64,000 bases of DNA from a virus: positions 1 to 64,000 of IMG/VR virus record IMGVR_UViG_3300017987_001891; one strand, 5' to 3'. The translations under genes were made by a program, and so were the position numbers. The notes below the pieces were generated by a model. It worked only from the letters and a program-made list of their open reading frames with translations, was not told the origin of the DNA and did not search any database. The number at the start of each line of letters is the position of its first letter. The stretch's first letter is position 1. Below, in pieces: positions 1 through 9,200 of this stretch.

Positions 1-243
1 ATGCTTCTTCAACTAGGTAAACATGTTAAGTTTTCTGTGGCCCTCGATCCCGATGCGTTGCAGCAATCCATCGAGATTTGTCAGTTTCTCTTCTCCCACG
101 AACGCGAAGCCCGTCTCGTTACTCTCCCCCAAAACGAAGACCCCTCATCCCTCGGACCCGAGATGCAGCGGCACCTCGATCAGGCGATTGACTACGATCC
201 GTTCCGAACAGGGATTGAGTTGATGCAACGGCAGGTGATCTAA
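1..243 (+). CDS. C-terminal fragment of TOPRIM primase (partial)
   Basis: This looks like the end of a DnaG-type primase TOPRIM domain. ALDPDA (residues 15-20) fits the DxD metal-binding motif, and VTLPQNEDPSSLG fits the usual LPxGxDPxDLG strand-turn near the domain end. A full TOPRIM primase is several hundred residues, so the gene almost certainly starts before the window and the ATG at base 1 is probably internal. It sits one base-overlap upstream of the polymerase gene, as expected for a replisome operon. A stand-alone TOPRIM protein is possible but less likely. Confidence 0.6.
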   Translation: MLLQLGKHVKFSVALDPDALQQSIEICQFLFSHEREARLVTLPQNEDPSSLGPEMQRHLDQAIDYDPFRTGIELMQRQVI

Positions 244-3200
244 TGGCGAAACCGAAGAAAAAGAAGGCAGCGAAGAAGGACCGCCGAAAGAACGTCCTGC
301 CGTTTCCCGAGGATGGGATGGTCCATATCGGCTGTGCGGACTGCATGGCCTACATCGAATCCCATCCGCTTCTTTTTCCTCTCGACGGAGATGTCCGCGA
401 CGAGTCCTATTTGTGCTCCTTCTGCTCCGGCGACGAAATACCGGACCTGACGCCCGGACCGTGCGAGCGGTGTTCGTTGTCCGAGGGGGCGACGACGATC
501 AAGATGTACGGATCGGGCGCGGAGAAGCCGAAGGTCATGCTGATTGGGGAGGCTCCGGGTCAGGTAGAGGACCGCGAAGGGGAGCCGTTCGTCGGCCCGG
601 CGGGGAAGAAGTTGCGGGAATATCTGGCGGATTCAGAGATACCGCTGGAGTGGGTCCGCTTCTCGAACGTGGTCCGCTGCTGCCCGCTGGGTGTGCGGAG
701 TAACCCGAAGCCGTCGCCGAGCGAGATCAGCGCGTGTCGGCCTTACGTGTTGCGGGAGATCGTTAAGCACGATCCCGAAGTGATCGTTGCGGTTGGCGGG
801 GTTTCGTTGAACGGGCTGACCGGATCGAAGCAGAAGATTACAACGGTTCACGGTCGGAAGATGGACCTGACGTTCGAGCTCGACGGGATCACCCATTCCT
901 ACACGGTCATTCCAACGATTCATCCCTCGGCGGTTCTCCGGGGGAATGTGCAGTACGAGCAGATGATCCTCGAAGACTTGGCGATGGTTCGACGCCGCGT
1001 GTCGGGGGAGAAGACCGATCTGGGGATCAACCACGGAGACACGCTCGGTAAGGTCGAGGCGGCAGTGGACACGTATCTGGAGCGGTACGCCAAGGGCGAG
1101 ATCGACTTCGTTGCGGTGGACATCGAGGCAACGAGTAAGGGCGAGGATGGAGGTCTGGAAATCTTTCACCCAACGTGGAAGATGCTGTGCGTGACAGTTT
1201 GCGGGGGTAAGGCGGGCGGGGGAGTCGAGGCGCATACCGACTCGGTTCCGCTCTATATTCCGTATCAGCATAAGTTATCTCCGTTCGCCAACGATGCTCT
1301 ATCCCGACAAGCTATCGACCACCACCTCACCCGTTTATTCCGGACGGTGCCTGTCGCCGGTCAGAATTTCCAGTACGATCAGACGGCGTTCGTTGCCCGG
1401 ACGAAGGTGTGGATACCGATGTGGAGGGGGCGCGGTCTAGCTCCCGGTTTGTTCCACGATACGATGCTGGCCGGTTGGTCCCTGACGAACGACACCGAGC
1501 CTCACGATTTGGATTACATGGCGACGCGATGGGCGGGTATGCTGCATCCGAAGGAGCGGATGCACGAGGCGCAAGCGGAGCTGCCGAAGGGGGCTGATCC
1601 TTACGAGGATGTAGAGTATGAAATCTTCGTCGAGTATGCCTGCTTCGATGCGATCTCTACGGCACGTCTGGTTCCGATTCAGCGGGAGCTGCTGGAGGAG
1701 GAGAATCTGCTCGAACCTTTCGAGATGCTGACGATGAACAGCCACACCTTTGCGCTGTGGATGCGCGTTTCCGGGGTGTATGTCGATCTTGAACGAAACA
1801 AGGAAGTCGCGGACGCGGCGGTAGAGGAGTTGACCGAGATTCGGGATTGGTTTCGGGATGAGGGTTACGACGCAGCGGTGGAGGAGCAGTACAACTACAA
1901 GCTCGGATTGGGGTCGTGGGTCAGTTTGAATTTCCTGATCCACGGCGTTCTCGGTCTTCCTTATATGGGAAATCATTTTACCGACAAGACCGCCGACCCG
2001 AAAAATTCGTTGACCCGGAGAAATTTCCGCCAGCCCGACGGTCGGGTGTTGCAGGGTAGCACCGAGAAGGATGTGCTTTCCCGGATGGAGGTTTGGATTC
2101 GGGACCGGGGGAAAAAGTCCGACGATCCCGAGGTGAAGGAGTTCTGCGAGCGTTGCGCCGAGATGCTGGAGAAGTTGTTGCTGTGGAAGAAGGTCGGCAA
2201 GAATTATTCGAGCTACCTAAAGCCACTTCCCGACCTGACCGGATACGACGGATGCGCTCACGCGAATTGGGGTGTGCGGACGACAGGTACAGGGCGGTGG
2301 TCGGCGAACGACCCCCCGATCCAGACGATCCCGTTTCGCGGCGGTGCGAAGAGTGTTTACAAGACCCGCTTCAAGGGCGGACTGCTCGTCGTTGTCGATT
2401 ACGGCCAGATGGAGTTGCGTGACGGCTGCCGGTTGTCCGGCGACGCGAACATGATGGAAATCTTCCTGATCGGTCTGGACATTCACCGCACGTCGGCGGC
2501 CCGGATTCTGAAGAAGGCTCTGGAGGCGGTAACGGGCGATGAGCGGCGCGGTGCGAAGGCAGCCAATTTCGGGACGATGTACGGGGCGGGTCCACCGGGG
2601 ATCGCGGACATGTACGGGATTACTCTTGAAGAGGCCAAGCTTTTCCAAGAGGGTATCTTCCGGGAGTTTCCGGGGCTGAGGGAGTTGTGGGACAAGCAGT
2701 CCGCGATTCTGAAAGAGCACGGTGCGGTGTGGACCAGCCTCGGGTCGCGTCGGCTGCTTCCGGACATTTATAGTAAGAACCAATACAAACGGTCGTCGGC
2801 TGAGCGTCAGGCAATGAATACCCCAATTCAGGGGGGATCGAGCGATTGGGCGACACTGGCGTTGCAGATGCTCTTCGATGCGGTTCGGGGAGAGGATATG
2901 TGGACAGTGATTTGGGGCTTCATTCACGATTCGTTCGAGGCGGACTGCCCCGGCTCCGAGGTGGTTGACTACATCGAGCTGGCGTCCCGCTGCATGGTTG
3001 ACGATTTGGTCGAGCGGTTCAAGGAGCACTTGACGGTTCCGCTGGAGATCGACTTCGAGGTTGGAACCTCGTGGGGCGAGATGGTTGATGCGGAGCTGCT
3101 GTCCGACGGTCGCCGTGGCTTGCGCCTGAAGTGCGAGCACGACGTGTCGTCAAATATGAAGAAGGTGCTCGATGTGATGCGGGGCTGGCCCTGCGATGTC

Positions 3201-3335
3201 GAGTTTACATATCTGCATACCGAGGAGAAGTTGATCGTCGAGTGCGAGATTCCCGAGTTCGAGGAGAATGTAGAGTTCATCGACGAGTACCGCTTCACTC
3301 CTCGGCTGCACCCGAAAACAGCGGAGGCCGCATGA
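243..3335 (+). CDS. Uracil-DNA glycosylase / DNA polymerase I fusion
   Basis: A 1030-residue replicative polymerase with an N-terminal uracil-DNA glycosylase. Residues about 70-250 match family-4 (iron-sulfur) UDG: GEAPG at 102-106, PFVGPAGKKL near 115, HPSA at 227-230, and cysteines C74, C77, C147 and C165 spaced as for a 4Fe-4S site. A 3'-5' exonuclease follows, with DIEAT (D293/E295), NFQYD (N375/D379) and YACFD (Y465/D469). The polymerase domain has motif A DYGQMELR (about 719), motif B RRGAKAANFGTMYGAG (about 768-783) and motif C HDSFE (about 895). The O-helix position equivalent to E. coli Phe762 is Phe. There is no 5'-nuclease domain; that activity is a separate gene at 5043. The ATG overlaps the previous stop (TAATG). 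The fold assignments are firm; how the two activities cooperate is inferred. Confidence 0.95.
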   Translation: MAKPKKKKAAKKDRRKNVLPFPEDGMVHIGCADCMAYIESHPLLFPLDGDVRDESYLCSFCSGDEIPDLTPGPCERCSLSEGATTIKMYGSGAEKPKVMLIGEAPGQVEDREGEPFVGPAGKKLREYLADSEIPLEWVRFSNVVRCCPLGVRSNPKPSPSEISACRPYVLREIVKHDPEVIVAVGGVSLNGLTGSKQKITTVHGRKMDLTFELDGITHSYTVIPTIHPSAVLRGNVQYEQMILEDLAMVRRRVSGEKTDLGINHGDTLGKVEAAVDTYLERYAKGEIDFVAVDIEATSKGEDGGLEIFHPTWKMLCVTVCGGKAGGGVEAHTDSVPLYIPYQHKLSPFANDALSRQAIDHHLTRLFRTVPVAGQNFQYDQTAFVARTKVWIPMWRGRGLAPGLFHDTMLAGWSLTNDTEPHDLDYMATRWAGMLHPKERMHEAQAELPKGADPYEDVEYEIFVEYACFDAISTARLVPIQRELLEEENLLEPFEMLTMNSHTFALWMRVSGVYVDLERNKEVADAAVEELTEIRDWFRDEGYDAAVEEQYNYKLGLGSWVSLNFLIHGVLGLPYMGNHFTDKTADPKNSLTRRNFRQPDGRVLQGSTEKDVLSRMEVWIRDRGKKSDDPEVKEFCERCAEMLEKLLLWKKVGKNYSSYLKPLPDLTGYDGCAHANWGVRTTGTGRWSANDPPIQTIPFRGGAKSVYKTRFKGGLLVVVDYGQMELRDGCRLSGDANMMEIFLIGLDIHRTSAARILKKALEAVTGDERRGAKAANFGTMYGAGPPGIADMYGITLEEAKLFQEGIFREFPGLRELWDKQSAILKEHGAVWTSLGSRRLLPDIYSKNQYKRSSAERQAMNTPIQGGSSDWATLALQMLFDAVRGEDMWTVIWGFIHDSFEADCPGSEVVDYIELASRCMVDDLVERFKEHLTVPLEIDFEVGTSWGEMVDAELLSDGRRGLRLKCEHDVSSNMKKVLDVMRGWPCDVEFTYLHTEEKLIVECEIPEFEENVEFIDEYRFTPRLHPKTAEAA

Positions 3336-3802
3336 ATTACGGGGATTTGTTGAAATCTAAACTAATGGAGGAAGAGGCGATTCCCGCCCTGCTCGAAGAG
3401 GACCGGGAAATTGTCTTACAGCTTATCGACGACATCTATATCGGAGACAACCTCGATGAGGCGTTCCGAAAGCAGGGAGAGATGGAAGCGATGATGGGAT
3501 ACCTCCTCGGGAAGTATCTGTGGATGTCGCGCAAAGCTCGTCGGGCGGCGGACTTGGCCTATCATCAGATCGTCTTTACGAATGCCGGTAGCCGTCACGA
3601 CAAGAATCCTCAATGGCGGGTGGATACAGCGGCACGGAACGATCCCGAGTTTGCCGGGTTGGATGAGCGGGCGGATCGGTTCCACGTGGCGCACGAGTTT
3701 ATCAGTCAGCTGTCGTGGGCGATCCGTTCCCGATTGCGTTCAGCGGAGCAGTTGTCGAACAACGCCCGCGCCGAAATGAAGGGGATGTCACAAAGCGTAT
3801 AG
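3332..3802 (+). CDS. Hypothetical protein between polymerase and SSB
   Basis: A 156-residue, mostly helical, charged protein that I do not recognise. The start is the ATG of the ATGA overlap with the polymerase stop; longer in-frame starts would lie deep inside the polymerase gene. It lies directly between the polymerase and the gp32-type SSB. A role at the fork (recombination mediator, helicase loader or clamp accessory) is possible by position, but no motif shows it. Confidence 0.8.
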   Translation: MNYGDLLKSKLMEEEAIPALLEEDREIVLQLIDDIYIGDNLDEAFRKQGEMEAMMGYLLGKYLWMSRKARRAADLAYHQIVFTNAGSRHDKNPQWRVDTAARNDPEFAGLDERADRFHVAHEFISQLSWAIRSRLRSAEQLSNNARAEMKGMSQSV

Positions 3803-3842
3803 CTACTCTCAGCCGAGTAGAAGTCATAAACAGTCATACACA
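3803..3842 (+). promoter_or_regulatory. Leader hairpin and repeats before SSB gene
   Basis: A perfect 6-bp hairpin (CTACTC 3803-3808, GAGTAG 3815-3820) is followed by two AGTCATA repeats 10 bp apart (3822-3828, 3832-3838), just before the AGGAGA ribosome binding site of the SSB gene. T4 gp32 controls its own translation by binding a structured leader and the unstructured repeats beside it. The layout here is similar, but the function is inferred. Confidence 0.35.
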
Positions 3843-3854
3843 GGAGAAGCAACA

Positions 3855-4994
3855 ATGGGCGTGAAATTCAACAGGCCGAACATGGACCGGGTAAACAAGC
3901 GAGCGGAGACCGCCCGCGAGGGGGGGTTCCTCAACAGCCGACCCCGCTACAAGGGGTTCGATAACGGGAAGGTGACGTTCTGGCTTCTTCCCCCCGGCGG
4001 CGAGGGAGGCGATCCGATTGTCGAGATGGCGCAGCACTGGCAGATTCCGGGTTACAAGTATCCGCTGGTCTGTCCGGCTTCGTTTACGCATCGGAGAGCC
4101 GAGTGTCCGATCTGCTCGGCGATCACCGAGCTGTCCACGTCTTACCCCGAGCTGGCCGATAGCCTGAAGCGTTCGCGGGCGCAGAACAAAGGGTATGCGA
4201 ACCTGCTGGAGCGCAACCCGGCGGCGGATGCCGGTAAGGACGTTACGAAGCTGATCGAGCTGATCGACATCCGCGAGCTGCCTTTCAGCGTTACCAACAA
4301 AATTTGGATGATGCTCCAAGAGGACTGGACCATCATCGACCCGAACAACGCCGCCGTCTTTCAGGTCGAGAAGTCGAAGGGGAGCAACCGCGTCGAGTAT
4401 TCGGTGATGCTGGTTCCGGACCCGAAGAAGCGGGGAGAGAACGCGATCTTCCGCGAGCCGATCCACGAGGACGAAGCGATCCTCGAAAAGATCGTTAGGG
4501 GTGCCCGCGATCTGGCGTCGGCGATCTACTTCCCGACCGAGGAGGAAATGGAGGACATCAAGAAGGGTGCCGAAGCCTTGTATAAGCATTTTCAGGGCGA
4601 GGCGGCCAAGGGTGCTCCGGGTTCCCGTGTCGGCATCAACGAGGTCGGTGAGGGTGACGACGAGGAGGAAGAAGAGCCGGACGACATTCCGGATTTCGGT
4701 GGTAAGGGGGAGGACGACGAGGAGGAAACCGAAGACACCGAAGAAGAGGACGAAGAGGAGAAACCCGCCGCGAAGAAGTCCAAAACCAAAAAGGTTCCCA
4801 AGAAGCAGGCGGCCCCGAAGAAACCCAAAGGGAAGGGCTTGACCTACCCGCCGGGCGTCGATCCGGTGGAGTTCGCCTGCTACGGAGGTGCGGTGCCTCA
4901 CAGTGGAACCAAGGTCAGGGGGTATTCCGAGGTCATCGACAAATGCCTGACCTGCGATCATCAGGAAGGGTGCATGGCGGCGACCGGCGAATAG
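3855..4994 (+). CDS. Single-stranded DNA-binding protein, gp32 type
   Basis: A 379-residue ssDNA-binding protein of the T4 gp32 type. The core (about 1-250) contains a zinc-site pattern: a histidine at HWQIPG, then CP, then CPIC in the region of residues 60-85. A long Asp/Glu tract (about 270-305) fits the acidic tail that recruits partner proteins in SSBs. Unusually, the acid tract is not terminal. A Lys/Pro/Ala-rich linker follows, then a short module with four cysteines (CYGG, CLTC, GC) at the very end, which could bind a second metal. A good AGGAGA site precedes the ATG. It lies between the polymerase and 5'-exonuclease genes in a replication operon. The gp32 assignment is likely; the role of the terminal Cys module is unknown. 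Confidence 0.85.
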   Translation: MGVKFNRPNMDRVNKRAETAREGGFLNSRPRYKGFDNGKVTFWLLPPGGEGGDPIVEMAQHWQIPGYKYPLVCPASFTHRRAECPICSAITELSTSYPELADSLKRSRAQNKGYANLLERNPAADAGKDVTKLIELIDIRELPFSVTNKIWMMLQEDWTIIDPNNAAVFQVEKSKGSNRVEYSVMLVPDPKKRGENAIFREPIHEDEAILEKIVRGARDLASAIYFPTEEEMEDIKKGAEALYKHFQGEAAKGAPGSRVGINEVGEGDDEEEEEPDDIPDFGGKGEDDEEETEDTEEEDEEEKPAAKKSKTKKVPKKQAAPKKPKGKGLTYPPGVDPVEFACYGGAVPHSGTKVRGYSEVIDKCLTCDHQEGCMAATGE

Positions 4995-5001
4995 GCAGCT
5001 T

Positions 5002-5026
5002 CCGGGGAGGGTATATCCCTCCCCGG
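5002..5026 (+). terminator. Perfect 10-bp hairpin after SSB gene
   Basis: CCGGGGAGGG (5002-5011) and CCCTCCCCGG (5017-5026) enclose the 5-base loop TATAT. No U-run follows, so this could be an attenuator, a weak terminator or an mRNA 3'-end stabiliser for the abundant SSB message rather than a full intrinsic terminator. The same 10-bp stem recurs at 50878-50918. Confidence 0.6.
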
Positions 5027-5042
5027 ATCAACGGATGAAACG

Positions 5043-5960
5043 ATGATTGCGATCTTCGACGGACATTACTTAACGTATAGAATGATGCACGTAAAGGCGT
5101 TGGCGGAATTGTCTTCTAACGGTTACAAGACGGGTGTGCTACTCGGATCGCTGCGGTCGCTGCATGGGTTCCTGATGAGTTTTCCGGCTATTCGGGAGGT
5201 TTATGTGGTGTTCGACCGGGGGCATTCGGCTCGCCGTTTGGCCTTGTTTCCCGGCTACAAGAATAAGCCGCCGCTAACCGAGGAGGAGCAGGCCGAGTAC
5301 GAGGCGGCCAGCTTCCAGCGGTCCGTGCTGCGCTGCTCGATTCTCCGGCGACTCGGAATCCGCCCGGTGTACCTCGATGGCCGCGAAGGGGATGATGTGA
5401 TCCGCCTGCTGCGCGACATCGTGCGGGGCAAGGTGATCGTGGTCAGCGACGACAAGGACTTGCTTCAGTTAGTCGATGATCGGACATCGGTATGGCGTCC
5501 GATGAAGCCGGAGTTGGTAACCGAGAAGGATTTCTCGACGCGGACCGGAGTTCCGGGGCCGAAGTATCTGATTTGGTACAAGGCGATTCTCGGAGACCCG
5601 TCCGATATGATTGACGGTGTGAAGGGTGCCGGTGCGAAGACGGCTGCCCGAGCGGTCAACGAGATTCGGGCGGACCACCCCGAGGGGTTTCTGACTCGTT
5701 GCGCGAAGTCTGAGGACCGGCGGATTCGGCTGATTGCTGAGCAGGGAGACATCTTCCGCCGCAACGTGAAGCTGATCGACATCGCCCTCGAACGGTTTAC
5801 TCCCGACGAGGTGTATCAGGCGCGAGTTCAGGCGGGAAAGTCGGTCGGGGTCGATCTCTCTCTGCTACCGATTCTGCGGAGATTCGAGTTGGATGAGATT
5901 TCCGATTCGTTCGCTTCATGGATCGGTCCGTTCAGGATTTTGCGAGGGAATTGGCGATGA
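5043..5960 (+). CDS. 5'-3' exonuclease / flap endonuclease
   Basis: A 305-residue PolA-type 5'-nuclease that would remove RNA primers and flaps; it supplies the activity missing from the polymerase at 243. FDGHY near the N-terminus, VFDRG (about 58), EGDD (about 114) and VSDDKDLLQL (about 139) give the acidic metal-binding residues. GDPSDMIDGVKGAGAKTA (about 182-199) is the helix-hairpin-helix signature of this family. The gene follows the SSB hairpin and overlaps the next gene by ATGA. Confidence 0.93.
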   Translation: MIAIFDGHYLTYRMMHVKALAELSSNGYKTGVLLGSLRSLHGFLMSFPAIREVYVVFDRGHSARRLALFPGYKNKPPLTEEEQAEYEAASFQRSVLRCSILRRLGIRPVYLDGREGDDVIRLLRDIVRGKVIVVSDDKDLLQLVDDRTSVWRPMKPELVTEKDFSTRTGVPGPKYLIWYKAILGDPSDMIDGVKGAGAKTAARAVNEIRADHPEGFLTRCAKSEDRRIRLIAEQGDIFRRNVKLIDIALERFTPDEVYQARVQAGKSVGVDLSLLPILRRFELDEISDSFASWIGPFRILRGNWR

Positions 5961-6250
5961 ACGACGGACGGGGTAGGCTTGGGTTGACGGGGAGGACCGG
6001 ATGCGCTGTTCGGGTCGGGAGGCACTACCTGAAGTTTTTGAGCGCGGAGAACCGGAGGGTCGTTGTCGATTATGCCGGGATGCGCCTGACGCTTTTTCAA
6101 GGATCGGTCATCGAGCTCGGTCCTGTACGGATTACGTTCTACCGGATAAGCGGTGCGCGGGTTAAGTATTCGATTGATGCTCCCCCGTCCGTTCCGATTG
6201 TTCGGGTAGAAGGAGACACACACGATGAAGAAACTATTACTGTGGGCTGA
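5957..6250 (+). CDS. Tandem CsrA-like RNA-binding protein
   Basis: A 97-residue protein that I read as two CsrA-like repeats. Repeat 2 (L44-R83) follows CsrA closely: LT, then G49, G55, V69 and the strand DAPPSVPIVR. This aligns with CsrA NAPKEVAVHR and keeps the arginine equivalent to CsrA R44. Repeat 1 (L10-G41) has the same LT-G-G-V spacing (L10, G15, G21, V35) but lacks the final APxxVxVxR strand. CsrA is normally a 61-residue chain that dimerises by swapping strands; two repeats in one chain would be a built-in dimer. The CsrA R6 equivalent is missing in repeat 2. The start is the ATG of the ATGA overlap. The C-terminus overlaps the Mre11-Rad50 gene by 26 bp. The family match is inferred by eye. 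Confidence 0.55.
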   Translation: MNDGRGRLGLTGRTGCAVRVGRHYLKFLSAENRRVVVDYAGMRLTLFQGSVIELGPVRITFYRISGARVKYSIDAPPSVPIVRVEGDTHDEETITVG

Positions 6251-9200
6251 CCCCCACATTTATCCCCATAACGCTTTTTCGTCTCCGACAACGGATGGGC
6301 TGACGACGCATCTTCACGAGATCATGGCAATCTTCCGTTGGGTCCACGAGGTGATTCGCGAGGAGCAGCCCGATCTAGTTATCGGGTTGGGGGACTACTA
6401 CCACACCCACGATCACGTGGACCCGCAATCGCAGCACGTCGCGGAGATGATCTTCCGCGAGCACGTTGCGCTGGTTGCGGGCGGAGCTGCCGGTGACTTC
6501 AGTCTGCTGCTCGGCAATCACGAGGTCTACAACGAGAACGCGGGGATTCATACCCTGTCGTTTATGCGGGATCGGGTGATTCCGACGCAGACGATACGGG
6601 ATCGGATTCTCTACATGCCCCACACGAACGACATCGAGGGGGCGGTGATGGCGGCGAACGCCCGAGCGGACGAGTACGATCTCGTGATGATGCACCTCCC
6701 GCTCAACGGTGCGCTGCGGCATCTGGGGATTCCCGAGGTCAACGGCATCGACCCACACTCGTTTCCCGACGGTAAGCACATCTTCGCCGGTCACTACCAC
6801 CGGCCTTGTCAGGTGGTGGCGACGCCGGAGTGCTATGCGCGGGTAGTCGGTTCGATCACCACGCGCACCTTCACCGATTCGGAGAACGCCGGTATCGAGC
6901 GCGGGATCGACATCGTGGAGTGGGAGGAGCGCGGTCCGGTAAAGGTGCGCCGGATTCCCGGTCCCCACCACTCGAAGTACGAGACGGTCCATGTGCGGAC
7001 CGAGGAGGAGCGTTACGCCCTCGACATGATTGAGGACAAGAAGCGGACCTTCGTGAAGGTTTATTATTATAACAACTATCCCATCGAAACGCTGGAGGGA
7101 ACGCTTGCCAAGTTCAAGCGGGCGATTCTCGCCCCCGGCGTCTCGCAGGACAAACGGAAGAAGGGGGACGAGGAGGGGGATCAGTACGGATTCGATGTGA
7201 ACATCGAGGAAGAAGCGATTCAGTACCTCACGGACGCGAAGTGGCGTGACGAGGAAACGGTCGAGATCGTCAAGGGGATTATCAAGGCCGGTGAGGACAC
7301 GACCGGCGATGTTCAGCACTCGAATATCCGCTTCGACTCGGTGCGGATGGAGGGCTTCATGTCGTTCAAGGATGGAGCCTACTTCCATTTGCGGGACCGA
7401 GGGTTGGTCCTGATCGAGGGCGTGAACCAAGACGATCCCGGTGCGATGTCGAACGGGTCGGGGAAAAGCACATTGATCGAGGCGTTGTTCTGGTGCCTCT
7501 ATGACCGGACGCTGCGTGGGTTGTCTAAGGCAGATGTCGGGTGGCGGAACGGGAGGTCGAAGAGGGCGTCGGGCTGCATGGTCGAAGTCGAGTTTCATAT
7601 CGACGACGATCACTACCTAGTGCGCCGGAGCCGGAAGCACAAGACTTACAAGACCGGCTTGACTATCGAGAAGAACGGCGACGATTCGATCACTCCCCGG
7701 TTGGCTGCCGATGCGCAGATCGAGCTGCTGCGGATTCTCGGGGTTACACACGATGCCCTACAGCATCTTTCGATTATGACCCAAGGTCTGTCGCATCGGT
7801 TCATCGACCTGAATGATGGAGACCGGAAGAAGCTGATCGAGAGCATCCTCGGGCTAGACGCGCTGGACCGAATGTCCGATCTGGCGCGGGACCGAAAGCG
7901 GAAGACGGCGGTCGAGATGGGGTCTGCTTCCGCCGAGGTCGAGGTGCGCGATGAGGAGGTGGATCGCGTAACGAAGAAGTGGAAGGCCGCCGAAGAGGAG
8001 ATCGGCGATTTGGATTCCAAGCGGCGGGAGGTCGAAGCTCTTGCCGAACGGAAGAAGACCATCGAACACAATCGGTCCGAGTTCGAGGGCCGGGTGGAGG
8101 AAGCCCGTAAGGAGCTTGAAGCCAAACGCGGGGAGGTGAATCGTCTCCGCGAGGAACACGCCGAGGTCCATCGCAAGGAGGTCGAGCGGCTGCGGGGTCT
8201 GGCGAGCGATCTCCGAAAGAGGGAAGAGGAGTACAGGCTCGAATACGGTCCGCTGTCCAAGCGGGAGGAAGAGCTCAAAGCGGAGATCGAGACGCATAAG
8301 CAGGTGCAGCGGGAGTTGGATGTTACAGAGAACGATCTACAAGAGCGGGCTGGCGATCTGCGACTGAGGATTCATGGGCTGCGCGAGGAGGTTGTTCGGA
8401 TCGAGACAGCGAACAAGGCTCTGGCCGAGCGGCAGGAGAAGGCCCGGAAGATGATCGAGGGTGGGAAGTGCCCGACGTGCTTTCAGCCCCTCAACGAGGC
8501 CCACGATCTGCATCGGGAAGCCGGGTTGACCGAGGATGCGGAGAAGCCGCAGACCACGGAGCAGCTCGACGCCGAAGTTGAGCGGATCAAGCGGGACGTG
8601 GAGTCCACCGAGCAGGAGATCGCGAGGAACAACGCGGCGTGGAAGGAGGAGGAGCAGGCGATCCAGACCATCAAGGACCGGATCAAGGTCGAGGTGGTGG
8701 AACCCCGCGAAAACCTCGATGAGAAGGTCAAAGCGGCTCAAAAACTGATCTCGCAAGCCGATAAGTCCGTCAGGGATGCCGAAAACACCGCCGAGGAGGG
8801 GTCAGATCGGCTCGCTGAGGCGATGGAGGAGGTTTCCGGGGCCGAGGCTGCCTTGGATCAGTTGGGGCGGCTGGTGAAGGACTGTGCGTCTCGGATTGCG
8901 GAGATTGGCGAGGAGGAGCAGTCGATTCGGGAGTCCATCCGGTCGGCTGAGAGTCGGATGGAGCATCTGAAGGAGGAGGTTCGAGAGGCCCATAAGCGGC
9001 GTTGCAAGGCCGGGGACCGGAAGCGGGTCGCCGAGGTGGAGGAGAAGCGGTCGCAGATCGTGGCCGGTTTGTTCTCTCCGACGGGTATCCGGGCGCGTCT
9101 CCTTTCCGGAGCGGTGGAGTTCCTGAATGTCCGGCTGGCCGAATACTCGGATGTGCTGATCGGGAAGGATGCGGTGGTGATCCACTCGCAGACCGAGCTG

